DNA of 64,000 nt from Elmis aenea (taxonomy: Eukaryota > Arthropoda > Insecta > Coleoptera > Elmidae). The translations under genes and the position numbers were made by a program. The DNA lies in NCBI GenBank assembly GCA_947652605.1, contig OX393579.1:17753674-17817673 (forward strand). Reading direction: 5' to 3'. Shown here one piece after another: positions 21,545 through 33,074 of this stretch (positions are counted from its first letter, which is position 1; every line of letters starts with the position of its first letter). Under the pieces are notes generated by a model. It made no database searches. It worked only from the letters and a program-made list of their open reading frames with translations, and was not told where the DNA came from.

Positions 21545-22965
21545 AACATTAATAATTTCTTTTTATATTTAACAAATTTTATTAATATGCCATTTTGAAA
21601 CATTCAGAGTGCGATACTTATATTTTTATGTTAGCGATAAACATTAACAGCCATAAGATTCCGCGATCTGGTTTTATGATTTTAGTCTTCGTTTAAGTTA
21701 AAAAAGGACGAAATTACTCCCAACTGCAGTTGTTTTATTACATTGGCTACTCGCCATAGCGACTTGAATGCTACAACTGTTATGACACTGCGGAGTTTAT
21801 TACAACTTTATAATTCCATTCGCGCGATTTGCGGACAAATATCAATTAAATGTACCGTGTGCTTGGAATATGAAATTTTTGTTTAAGTGTATTCGCTGTG
21901 TAAAATGACAAATACCGTTCCGTCCAACAGCGTAAATTTACGACTGACGTTGTTTGCTTCTACTTGCGGTAAAGGAAAATCTACTGCCACCACGTTTTGG
22001 CAAACGTTTCGTACCTTCTGCGGATAAATAAATTTATGTTCCCAACTTCGCTTCGATCAACAAGTTTACTTTGATATATTTGGTCAAAGGAACAAACATC
22101 TTCTTTTAACACATACACTTTATTAATATGTAGCAACCAACAGGTAAATATTTGAATATACAATCCATTATTCGTTAAAAATATACTGTGGCTTTTTATG
22201 TTGTTCAACAGTCGACGTTACGCCTATAAAATAAGTTATTTTTAGTAAGGAAATGAATCATTCACATCTGTCATTATTAATTAAAGTGCGATTTCGTATG
22301 AACGTCTCAGGAAATTAAATTTCATACGGAAATTCACACTGAAATTACTTTAAGCCAGCTGTTTATGACGACGTATACAGGTTGCCTATTGCGTATTATT
22401 TTTATGTCGATCATATTCGATATGGGGAAAAAGTCTAAATAAAAAATTATTTTTAACTCTATGCTTGATTTTAGAGTACCAATATGAAAGTTTTTTACTT
22501 TAACAAGAACATCCTGTATATTTTTAATGTTTAAGATGTTAAATTAAATTTTATTTGACAAATGTATCAGGTTTATTCTAGCTAAAATTAAAAGTTTTGG
22601 ATTTATTACGATTTTATACAACTTTTGACTGATACAGAACTAAAAAAAAATATTTTACCTACTTAACAAATAATAATAAAACTGAATTTGGAATTTTTGT
22701 TAACAACACTTCTATAGAGACTGCCAATTAGCTAAATTTCTAGCGTAATACACAAGGTGTTTCTTTTGTTCTGTACATTTGGCTGTATTTTAAATATTAA
22801 CAAGTCACATTTTAAATAAAAAAACAACATTTTTTACATTTTATTATTGATAATTTAATTGTGTTTTTTTAAAATTGGAATAGTCTTTGTCTAAAATAAA
22901 ATTTCTCTGGTATTGATGATAATTTGCAGGCTTTTATATATCTACTATTTGATAGGGTTTAAAAT
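21545..22965. other. No gene; one solo terminus near 22500
   Basis: A lone ACAAGAACATCCTGTATA end at 22484-22501 resembles the CACCCTGTATA termini. Nothing else is supported. Confidence 0.45.
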
Positions 22966-22970
22966 AGTAT

Positions 22971-23063
22971 GTTACATAATAAGAGTTGTAAGAACCATAT
23001 TACGCACGAGTGGAAAAGTATTTTCAGGAGTGCGTAATTACTTTACAACTCGTGTTATGTAGC
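22971..23063. mobile_element. Short palindromic element with CACGAGT core
   Basis: GTTACATAATAAGAGTTGTA pairs with TTACAACTCGTGTTATGTAG, and inside ATTACGCAC pairs with GTGCGTAAT. The same CAACTCGTGTTGT wording closes the hairpin at 40798-40912, so this may be one palindromic family. Confidence 0.6.
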
Positions 23064-23149
23064 TTACTTTTTCTACGATCACATAATATAAACGATTTTA
23101 ACAGCTTCTTTGCTAATATACATCATATAATTACGTTGTCTAGCCAATT

Positions 23150-23298
23150 TTGACGTAAGCCTACTTTGACATTTCTAGACAAGTTTGCGTTTTGCTTACC
23201 GTGCGTTATAACTCACTTGCTAGGCATGTAGGAAGTATTTGACGTGAGTCTGCTTTGATCATTTCTTTAAAAAAAACTATGCTTTTTGCTTACCGTGC
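23150..23298 (+). repeat. Imperfect tandem duplication (~88-bp period)
   Basis: TGACGTAAGCCTACTTTGA...GCTTACCGTGCGT recurs as TGACGTGAGTCTGCTTTGA...GCTTACCGTGCGT. A third partial unit follows the MITE at 23740. The MITE at 23307 inserted inside this array. Confidence 0.6.
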
Positions 23299-23306
23299 GT
23301 AAGGAC

Positions 23307-23729
23307 CACGGTCTACTACACAGGTTGGGAAACTCCTATATAAAACCAATTGAGGCCGGTAAATTGTTCCGTAAATTATCCTACAGATAACTCTAAGAAC
23401 CGTTCGCCATAAATTATCGCTAGATGGCGGTGTCTAAGAACCGGTTTGTGTATTCGATTTTGACATAGTCAGCGAAACTTATAAGCTTTCGCTTAAAAAA
23501 TTCGAATTTAATCATTCAAAGGATGTATATAAAATATTTTAACCGAATTTTTAAGTTAGTTTTGTTCAAATTAAGATCCCACCTAGTCTAAGCTCAGGTT
23601 CTTAGACTTATCGACATCTAACGGGTATTTATGGCAAATGGTTCTTAGACTTATCGCCATCTAGCGGATATTTATGTCGAAAAGTTTCAGATTTTCAAAC
23701 AGGTTTTCAAACCTGTGTAGTAGACCGTG
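23307..23729. mobile_element. hAT-like MITE, CACGGTCTACTACACAGGTT family, copy 1
   Basis: The ends CACGGTCTACTACACAGGTT and AACCTGTGTAGTAGACCGTG are exact complements. The target duplication GTAAGGAC is exact on both sides (23299-23306, 23730-23737), 8 bp as in hAT elements. The interior repeats a word of the type TTCTTAGACTTATCGCCATC several times in both orientations. A second insertion of the family is at 33619-34027. Non-coding. Confidence 0.93.
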
Positions 23730-23739
23730 GTAAGGACCC

Positions 23740-25125
23740 ACCTACTATGCATGCAGGCTCTACGGTAAGAGTCATCTACATTAGTGGTAGAAGAAAAAAT
23801 TATTTAGAGTATCAAAGACAATTTAAATTTACTTTAAGGTTGTTCATTTTAATTATTCACTATAATTTTATGTTTATTACAAGTTTATTTTAAATCAAAA
23901 GAGACAAATTTCAATTTTAAAATTTGTTTGGTTGTTTGCATAGTACAGTAGCTAAAATTTCAGCAATGCGTCAGGTTAAATTCATTAATATTTAACTTAC
24001 TTCGTTATAGACTCACAAATAATAAATTATATTAAACCATAGTTATTTTACGTCAAATATTATTTATTTTTTACAATTTGAAAACAATAAGCGATATTGT
24101 TACGATAATATTGTATCTAAATTTAATTATTGAAAGTTGATGTAATGAAGTTTATTATACCCCGTTTAAAGGAACGTGTTCCAGACTACAAACTCGGCAC
24201 TCTTTGCAAACGTATATTCTTCTTACACAGCTTGCAAATAGTTTTGAGTTTATTCAGACATGGCATTATGCGTCTGTTGTAAAAATGACACGTTGCTAAA
24301 TAGGGGTAAAAGAAATAATATTTTTTATTTAAAAAAGAAATCAGTCATAGGTTGATTGAGGTTAGAGATGGCTGCCTTTACCCATGTCTAGTAATGTAGT
24401 AAAGTAACTCCGAGTGTTTTTATCATGTTGGTCAAAAATATATCTGCTCCCCAAATTAATTTAATTATTATTTAATAAATTCGTTGATCCTGAGCTACCA
24501 CTCCCAAGAGCACGATAGCCTTAAGGATCAACCCTTAAGGCATTCATAACAATTTTCCTACAGCTACACTAACAATTTAATTGCGTAAATAAAATTTTAA
24601 ATAACGAGCAAATAATTGCAAAAGAATCTTATTTAACTATTTTTTATGATCATTTCCAAAAACTCCTTTTATAAAATAATTTTGCACAAAAATTTTTAAT
24701 TTATCGATGGATCGCTCTTTAAATATTTTACATTTGCATGTTCCTTAGGTTTCATTGCCAAAATGGCATTGAAGTATAATTTTTCATAATAGCTGACCAT
24801 TTTACTTATTTTTTTTAATATTTCAATTTTATTCCAATATCTTTTATTACTTAATTTAACATCTTATAACAATTTCATTTCCTGTAGCCAAAACGCCTTC
24901 CTTTGCAATTTGCTATATCTGCAAGTCGATGTAAACTGTGGATTTCACAATTTATTAAATTGCAAAGTAAGGTAATAAACCAATCTTGATTTCCGTTAGG
25001 AATATTTTGTATGTATTTTATAACGTATATGTAGATATCAGCATTTATTTATGTATAAATAAGGTAAATTAATTTTAATAAACTAGTACAGTTAAACTAC
25101 AGTTCAACTACCATTCTTTGGTTAC
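23740..25125. other. No gene; a small palindrome
   Basis: GCCTTAAGGATCAACCCTTAAGGC-type palindrome (24519-24542) is the only structure noticed. Otherwise AT-rich and featureless. Confidence 0.45.
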
Positions 25126-25130
25126 TACCC

Positions 25131-25251
25131 TTAGCCTAATTAGGAGTGTGAGGCTGCACTTCGGGTAGTAATCCAACGAACAACTTACACAACACTTACA
25201 CTGTTACAAGTTACCAACACTTAAGCCTAATCAGGGGTGTGAGGCTGCACT
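25131..25251 (+). repeat. 30-bp unit repeated at 91-bp spacing
   Basis: TAGCCTAATTAGGAGTGTGA and the following GGCTGCACT at 25131-25160 recur at 25222-25251 with three changes. CACTTACACTG-like words lie between. Origin unknown. Confidence 0.75.
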
Positions 25252-25254
25252 CCA

Positions 25255-26330
25255 ACTTCACTTACACATCCGCACTCACTACAGATACACAAATTTGCAC
25301 CAAATAACAGTCTCTGGTAGTAAACAATAATTAAATCAAATAGTTTTACTTATTTTGTACATCAGATCTTAAATTAAACGGTTTTAATAATTGAGCCATA
25401 TTGGTTGTTTTTTTTTTTTTTTTTGTTTAATTCAATGTTAATATAGGTAATTAAGAAGCTTATTGAAGTGATATAACCAAATAAGAGTTTATAATACGAT
25501 AAAAAAAATTATTAAATAAAACTGAAAGCGCAAGGAGTCGAGTGTACTGGGGTTTGAATAAAAATATATTTTTTACTTCGGTATCCCAAATCAAGAAGAT
25601 ACATTCTGACAAATGCTAGGGCTGACGGAACGTAATCAAATATTCCAAATGGCAGTGATGTGACTGCACCAAACTAAAAAAACGCCAATACTTTTAGATG
25701 GACTTTGTCATTTTCAATAATCCCGAAAATATTGAAAACTATTCCCTCTGAAAGAAAAATACTTCAATCTCCAATAATTTCAGGTGTCTTTTACCAGTGT
25801 AACCATCGCAAATAATTTTCAAAATGTACATTTGCTTATTAAATTTATTCAATATTTGTAATAAGACTCGACGTTTTTTTGTTAGGAAGATCAACCAATC
25901 CCGTACTTCATTTTAAAGTTTTCTCAGAAAACCTAAACGTAAACCTCCGGTAAACAAACAGCGACGTCCTCTTGGGAGACATAAATTCAAACCTTTCAGT
26001 TTTCTTTTTGTAATTCGTATCCAGACTGAAAGCGGACAGTATTCACGAAAGTGTTTAGCTCTGAAAAACGTCCCAGAGCATTGTTACAATTACATTTACC
26101 AAATCACACCAGCATAAGAATAAATAACAGTAATATATCTTGCGCTGTAACTGGATTATATTTCGTGTATTTAGCTAACACGGTGAATTATTATATTCAG
26201 CGAAATGTTTTACCTGAAACGGCTTAAGTATTGAGTGGTGATGTAAATCCATACGGTGTAGTTATAAATAGAGTATATCGTTTCATCCAATTTATGTAGA
26301 AATATACGTTTTCACCTAACCAAAATGGGT
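25255..26330. other. No recognisable feature; long poly-T
   Basis: Contains a poly-T run of about 18 near 25409. No gene or element boundary is seen before the TTAA at 26331. Confidence 0.5.
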
Positions 26331-26334
26331 TTAA

Positions 26335-26904
26335 CCTTTAACTAGTCGCGTGTACTGTGTATACATAACTACTCGCATGGCGCCTCGGAGGCACCAATGG
26401 GGTTTTATAACAGTGTTTTTGACTTACAATCTTAAAAATGTGTTAAACTGGTTTATTCATAAAATATAAGCTAAATCTTAAAAGGAATAACAATGACTAA
26501 ATAAATTATAAGATATAAAATATATATATCTGTATATAAAACATAACTGTTAAAACATAAAATAATTTCTTTTTAATACGAATCAAACATTGGATGCAAA
26601 GCATTCATTGCACAATTTTATTGTATGCTCTGAACAAATATTTTTATGGCATTGCGAACAAATTTGTTGCGAATGTCGATTTTTAGCCCTAGGGCATAAA
26701 TGACAGCGTTCATGCCGAGTAGCACATACTTGCATTTTACGGACTGTAAAATAGAGAAATATGAATAATACTATATAATTCGTATTCCTAAAAGTACAAT
26801 TGAGGAATACATAAACAGATATTAGTGACAAAAAATAATTAAAAATGTTACAACGATTTAAAAAACGCTTGGCGCCTCTGCGGCGCCGTGCGACTACTTA
26901 AAGG
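26335..26904 (-). mobile_element. 570-bp piggyBac-derived element, TTAA-flanked
   Basis: TTAA stands on both sides (26331-26334, 26905-26908). The ends CCTTTAACTAGTCGC and, reversed, CCTTTAAGTAGTCGC differ at one of 15 bases. Just inside each end is a GGCGCC-rich patch (ATGGCGCCTCGGAGGCACC; TTGGCGCCTCTGCGGCGCC). The interior keeps the last exon of a piggyBac transposase on the minus strand. Most of the coding region, including the DDD catalytic core, is absent. This is an internally deleted, non-autonomous derivative. Confidence 0.9.
26583..26743 (-). pseudogene. piggyBac transposase C-terminal cysteine-rich domain exon
   Basis: In piggyBac transposases this domain binds the terminal repeats. 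The exon reads RKMQVCATRHERCHLCPRAK, then SQQICSQCHKNICSEH and LCNECF before the stop, a CxxC...CxxC...CxxH...CxxC zinc-binding pattern with every Cys/His in place. Directly upstream (26744-26755 on the minus strand) is TCTATTTTACAG, a good 3' splice acceptor, so I take the exon to start at 26743. The longer frame to 26831 runs through the intron. No upstream exon is present in the element. The domain is intact, so a truncated DNA-binding product is conceivable but unproven. Confidence 0.85.
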
Positions 26905-26909
26905 TTAAG

Positions 26910-27355
26910 AACTTTGACAAGTAAATCTAAGCCGTGGTCTTTCTAAAATTTGCTGCTCTCTCGCGCTGTTAAGTGCAAAACTTTACTTTTAAACCGATAG
27001 CTTAGTTGCAAGTTTACAAACTTTAGAGAAAAAGCAGTAGGAATTCTAATTTTGCTGAAAATAAAATTTTATTAAATTGCAAGTACATAAATCGACCACT
27101 TTAATTTAAAAGATAAAAAGAATTGCACGAGTTTTATGTATTTTTGTGTGTTATACAGAGTGGGCACAATGTTTTGAGAAAGGCAAATATGTAAACAAAT
27201 TATAAATAAAAGTTTTAATGTGCTTTCTTTTTATCATTAGCGATGCACATATTGACGTTTTTTTAAATTGGCGTATACACGATGCATTAATGCATTATAT
27301 CCATTGATCCTAGCACTGTGACGTTGATGATTACCTAATTGCGTTCATTTTTACT
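26910..27355. other. No gene; a lone TACAGAGTGGGC terminus
   Basis: TTATACAGAGTGGGCACAAT near 27153-27172 resembles the foldback termini but has no partner. Confidence 0.45.
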
Positions 27356-27356
27356 A

Positions 27357-27898
27357 TACAGGGTGTTTCATAATTGAATGCTGATCCTTAGGGGTATTAT
27401 TCCTTGGATGATTTTAAGAAAAAAAGTTCATATCAATGTAGGTCCGCAACCGCCGTATTTTTGAGATACAGGGTGTTAAAAGTTTACTTGAAAACCGTTC
27501 GTCGGACAAAAAAAGTCAAGAGGCCATTTTTACCAAGAGATAAAGTAAAATTATAAAAATGACATTTATTTTGAAAAAAAAAAACAGTGGCATATCTTTT
27601 TTTTCTATAAAAATATTCAAGGACATGTTAGTACGGACGCCATTGGTAGAAATAGAACAATTTTTTTTTCTGAAAAAAATGTGTTTTTATACCTAGTTAG
27701 TACCTACTAAAATTCAAAAAAATATCTAAAGCGGTATCAAAGATATTACGAAAAAACTGATATTTTTTTCAACTTTTAACACCCTGTATCTTAAAAATAC
27801 GGCGGTTGCGGACCTACATTGATATAAACTTTTTTTCCTAAAATCATCCAAGGAATAATACCCCTAAGAATCAGCATTCAATTACGAAACACCCTATA
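27357..27898. mobile_element. 542-bp foldback element, TACAGGGTGTTTCATAATTG, copy 1
   Basis: The left TACAGGGTGTTTCATAATTG matches the reverse of TAATTACGAAACACCCTATA-type sequence at the right. The arms pair through GGGTATTATTCCTTGGATGA and GTAGGTCCGCAACCGCCGTA to AGATACAGGGTGTT / AACACCCTGTATCT. The terminus motif thus recurs about 115 bases inside each arm, a tail-in-arm structure. TA flanks the element. A related copy is at 42099-42819. Confidence 0.9.
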
Positions 27899-27899
27899 T

Positions 27900-29070
27900 A
27901 AACCTTTTTCTTAAGCATACCCCAGAAGAAAATATCAAACCAATTACCTTGTACCGAACATTATGTCTGTTCAACTAACCATTTACGTAAACAATAGTTT
28001 CCTACGTAATCAAACTTTGTGTCACCCTTTAAATTTGTTTTGTTTGATTAACGGATAGTTAACTAGCAAATAAACGTATTCTTACACTTAATTACATAAA
28101 ATTCTTATCTGAAAATTACTAATTCAACACTAGAGACCTATGATTTTCACCTGTTCGATCGATCTAACTAAAATTTCTCCAATGACAACTACGTTAAAAA
28201 AGCAAGGAACGGAATTGCTTAAGATAGAACATAAAACTAAATTTTGCATTGGTTTTGAGCGACTCTTAATGCTGTAAGACGCGTTTGAACGTTGTAAAGA
28301 ATTATGTAGAAAAATAAATTTATCTCTCAATGGTTTTATTTATTTTACAGTCATTAGCAACTTACTTTGTATGTGCACCTAAAAGTGATATAAGTAATTA
28401 ATAAAAAACAATATACCTACACACCTTGGTACGGTTAACAAAATTACAGTTATAAATTTTTGTGCCGCAAAAAAAAAATAGGTTTTCATTGGCAGATTAA
28501 AACCTTTTTTCTTATCTGGCTTCATATTTTGACCGCATTAATTTTATTAGTAGTATTTCTTTTAATGTAATTTCATTTATTTTTTAAATGAAAAACATAA
28601 CAAACACCGACGCATTATTTACTGAAAACCATTTCGAAAGTATCTACCAATTTTTGGGATTTTAATTTGGTAATACAATGTAACGTTACAAAATTTTGGT
28701 CATTACTTGTGATGTTCAACGTGAATGTTTAGATTTCATCTATTAACAAACGATTTTCTGAATTATTTGCTCATTATGACTGGAACACACTACTGGTACA
28801 ATATGTGCTCATAGAAAAGAATGACAAGAATCAATCTTCAATAAAAAAAGGATGACACAGGTACAAAATATTTCGGACTTAGGTAGGAAAGAATTGACCA
28901 CCGAGAAATGCACAGCCACTTGAAAAAAAGTCCGTTTAAAATGCTGTGCTTACCATGTTTCTTATTGCTAAATAATTGCTTTAGACCTGTGTTTAAACAT
29001 AAAAAAACTTTTCTCAACAGTAAGAACCGATGTGCAGAGCGGTCTGTGACAATATACACTTTTCTCAAGG
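27900..29070. other. No recognisable feature
   Basis: AT-rich with no supportable frame. The short minus frame at 28130-28330 has no recognisable domain. Confidence 0.5.
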
Positions 29071-29073
29071 GGT

Positions 29074-29235
29074 CAGGAATTAAAAACGAAAAAAAAATCC
29101 GTTCGTTTCTGTTCGGAACGAAAACGAAATATATCGTTTTCGTTCTTTTCGTTCTAACCGAAAACATTCTGTTTTCGTTTTCGTGAACCGAAATAATAAC
29201 GGTTAAAACCGGTTTTACAATATTTTTTTTTGTCG
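29074..29235. mobile_element. hAT-like end with GTTTTCGTT / AACGAAAAC repeats
   Basis: It starts CAGGAATTAAAAACG and carries many AACGAAAAC and GTTTTCGTTC words in both orientations, then CGGTTAAAACCGGTTTTA. This matches the style of the subterminal zones at 985-1134 and 63548-63665. No second end was found. Overlapping frames on both strands are products of the repeats. Confidence 0.4.
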
Positions 29236-29239
29236 TCAA

Positions 29240-31755
29240 AAAACCAATTTTTTTTTAGTCACCACAACCCTCTATAAATACGATAACAATGTTTGCGTCT
29301 CAACTAAAATATAAACGATGACGATGGGGTTTGATGCTCACGGAGAGCATATTTGAGACTGGCGAACCGTCGCCATATTAAATTTACCAAATCGTTAAAC
29401 ACGTTAACATTTAACCATTTTATTAAGTTTAACACCCGTAAGGTGCAAAAACACAACGTGATTAGGTTAAATTAGACACACGATCTTTATCTAAAAATAC
29501 GAAAATATAGCAAGTGCTGTTTTAAATTTGTTTTAGTACTAAAAATCTATGCATTTGAATTAAATAAGATCCTGCTGTAATTATTCAAAAAGACAAAAGA
29601 ATGAATTCAAGTGGATAATTTACTAAATGTTATAAATAAAAAGTGTATAAGCGGAGGTAATTTTTAATATATTTCACAAATACATTTTCTGCAATATAGA
29701 AAATTTAAATGTCGCTTTCTTCGCCTATTTCTCTAATAATTTTTCCTACATAATTTTTTTTTTATCATAAAATTCCACCAGGACAAAGTCATTAATTTTA
29801 ATGTCATTTAATTCGTCGCCCAATCTTGCTAGCAAATTTTCACTGATTAAATGAATGTAGAGAAACACATCCACCCTCTGACGAAGTATCTCATTATTCA
29901 AATAAACCTTTTTGTTTTTGTACGAGATCTTTTTGATTTAAGTGGATTTTATCAAAAAAATTTATCTGTTATTTAAATTGCATTGTTTTAACTTTTTCGG
30001 TAATTTTCAAATTTCAATAGTATTATAAAGTTTTTAAATTAAAATAGGTAAAAGTTGAAATTGATATAATTGAGGTAGATTATAACGTTTCAAGCTGCCC
30101 CATTATTTTTGTTTCAACGTACCCCCTCACCACGTCAAATTGAACAAACTAATTTCGAAACTTGACCCTTGGTTTGTTCCATAATTAAAAAAGTATGTGG
30201 ACTCCTGCCCCCTTATTCTGTAACTTTTAAACACCAGCGTAAACACCACGCGTTAGTGGTAACTTCCCAATTCTCGTAGTTGATATTCCGTTTCTACTGA
30301 GGACCAAGAATGAACCCTAACCGTAAATGCTAGACGTAATTCACGTGAAACCGGCTCGACAGCCGCGTTTAAGGCTAAAACCCTGTCATTTCGACTTGTT
30401 TACTCAATAACATTTAGTGATTGGGGGTGAATTTTTATATTTTAAGTAAATTTTGGGAGTGTTGTATTTGTGTTGAATTAAAAAAGAAACAATAATTCTT
30501 AACAATAATTAAGTGTGTTGGATATTAGTAAATTTAGGAACGAAGCGACGAAATAGCGCTTTGGTAAGTACAGTAAATCTTTTATTTTACAAATTGATAT
30601 TAATTTTGTTACATTTTTAAATCCGTAATATTACATTGTGTTCATTCAACAAGTAAATAAATACCTCATGTAAACTAGTAATGTATATTATTCGCATGAC
30701 AGTATATCGGTATTTTTACATTCTTTCAGAATAATGGCCCATCTAACATCTAACACATATTTCATGGTGGAACGAAGAAAAGAATAAACGCAACATTAAG
30801 AAATATACAAACGTAGTTTGCGAGATGCACAAAATTATAACAAAATTAAGTTTTGTCATATCTTTGTGTATTATTCGCCAATTTTAATTTCACAGTCCAG
30901 CTTAATATATAAATAACATGGTATATTTGTTTGTAACGTACATAGTGCAATAAATAAATGAAATCAACTAAACAAAATAGAATTACTTTACCACATCACT
31001 GGCCAAATTTAAAAAATACCCACCCAAAGTGCTGACGACCATGGAAACAAAATTAATTCAGTAAACAAACTATAAAATAAGAAAACTTAACAAAATCGTT
31101 GTGTAATATAAAAATAGGAACAAAACGCATCAAAACTTTAAAAAAAAAACTGCCATAAATTCTTTAATGTAAGACAGAGTGTACAAAGTTACATGGCGGT
31201 AATTTTTAAACAAATACGCGTTAAGCATATTTCAGTTGTGAACGTGCGCAGTAGGATTTTCTGTACTAACTTTTCTAAAATAGTAGATACAGGTTTTAAA
31301 CTTGGGTAAACCCGCCGTGAGTTACCACCGGTGGGTTAAAGCATAAATGAACTTGCATTTCCGTTAAATCCAAAGTTACAGAATCCAGCTGCTGGGCCGT
31401 TAAATAAATTCCGAGCCAGGGGCTCGGAGCCCCCCCCCCCTGCCCCCCATGTTACGCATATTTAATATACAGATAGAAGGGCTAAAGAAATACTTTTAAA
31501 AACTTTAAATGGAAGACCGTGATCAAGGTTAAAAAACAATGAAAATGAAAAAAATAAAAATAAACCAGTACAAATCGGTCTCCAATATGATCAATTAGAA
31601 CACTAAAAACAACGAAACACAATGAATCAACAGGTCCTAAAAGATAAGTGGCGGAATTTTTTACTGTAGCTCCGGCAAAGTACACCAGATGCTCTTAAAT
31701 TGTGTCTATGGTTTATAAATGGTAAAAACCGAAAGGAAAACATCTCTTATCACTC
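29240..31755. other. No supported gene; possible first exon near 30.4-30.56 kb
   Basis: Mostly AT-rich. At 30200-30560 the composition is more balanced and ends in GCTTTGGTAAGTACAG, a consensus 5' splice donor at 30565. There is no start codon with a clear frame, so an untranslated first exon is only a guess. A poly-C run with CGAGCCAGGGGCTCGGAGCC lies at 31412-31448. Confidence 0.35.
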
Positions 31756-32104
31756 CCATCCAGGGATGGAAAACGTAACGTAACGATACCCGATAACGTT
31801 ATAATAACGATTCAACTATAATTTTTTATACAATAACGTAACGATATTTTTATAAAGTTATATAACGTTATAATAACCGATAACGTTTCGTTAAAAGTTA
31901 TTTTGTATCGTTATTCTCTATAAATTAAATTTTTATATGGCGATCTTTTTATTTTCAGAAGATATAATATTTTGTTTGTATTTTAGAAATTAAAATGAAA
32001 ATAAAATATCTCAACCTCAACGTAATTTTGTAGGTACTACTTTTTAAATTTAGATTTACAGATCCCAAAAGAAATTTCAGAGTTACAAATAAAAATTATT
32101 TTTA

Positions 32105-33052
32105 TACAGCATGTTTCTTAAATAATGCGAAAAAATTCTAGAGGTGATACTTAGTCGAAAATGAAGAGGGATCTTTCATTTTTTTTTTCTTTAGGGTATC
32201 CTTTCGGAGTTACACCCCCCTAAAGGGGATCGGTAAAATTGAGTTTTTATTTTATTTCCCAAATTTGGATAAATGTGGGAGATTTATACTTATAAACAGG
32301 TTTCCCATAGTAATATTTTTAATCATCTCCCACCTTCACAGGGGGCTGAAAACTGCGACCCCTGTTGGTTTTTTTATCAGGACTTTTTGGTGGGTTGAAA
32401 TCTAGCAATTTTAAATTTTCTTTAAAAACTTGATTTATTTAGAAGTTTTCTTTTTCTTCTTTAACTACAGTTTTTAAGTAAATTATATGAATGAACATGA
32501 ACCATCAAATATTCCAATATAAAACGATATTGGATAGAAGTGACGGGTGTAATTCATTTTGACGTTTACGCGGCGACAACGCTAAAACGCCCGTCAATGC
32601 TACCCAATATGATCATAAACATCATATTCACTCATTTAATTTTTTACTGAAAACTGTAAGATTTACGAGAAAAACTAAAAAACAAAAAAAGGTTCTAAAT
32701 AAATAAAACTAACAAAAATTTTTTTTTTGCAAAATTTCAACTCACCAAAAAGTTCTGATTAAAAAACCAACAGGGGTCGCACTTATCAGCCCCCTATGAG
32801 GGTGGAAGATTATTGAAAATAATACTATGGGAAACCTTTTAATAAGTATAAAACATCTACCAAATATCATTCTCCTACATTTATCTAAATTTGAGAAATA
32901 AAATAAAAACCTAATTTTATCGCTCCCCTTTAGGGGGGTGTAACTCCGAAAGAAGACGTCTAAGAAAAAATTGTTATATAAAAGACCCCACTTTATTTTC
33001 AATAAGGAATCACCTTCCGGATTTTTTCGCATTATTTAAGAAACACCCTGTA
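32105..33052. mobile_element. Nested 948-bp foldback element, TACAGNNTGTTTCTTAAATA
   Basis: It sits inside the hAT-like element. The left arm starts TACAGCATGTTTCTTAAATA and the right arm ends TATTTAAGAAACACCCTGTA. The arms pair for about 300 bases, including TAATGCGAAAAAAT, GGAGTTACACCCCCCTAAAG, AATTTGGATAAATGTGGGAG and AAAAAGTTCTGATTAAAAAA. A single arm of the same family is at 57228-57625. The 96-codon minus frame at 32742-33032 is arm sequence, and I do not call it a gene. Confidence 0.88.
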
Positions 33053-33074
33053 TATCATAATTTATGTAATGTTA

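Noticed and set aside
28838..29239. 133-codon minus frame and its 92-codon plus overlap
   Set aside because: Much of it translates AACGAAAAC subterminal repeats; no domain.
32742..33032. 96-codon minus frame similar to the 112-codon plus frame at 57234-57572
   Set aside because: Both lie in homologous arms of one foldback family. The similarity follows from DNA homology, and the peptides have no recognisable domain. A dN/dS test over many copies would be decisive.
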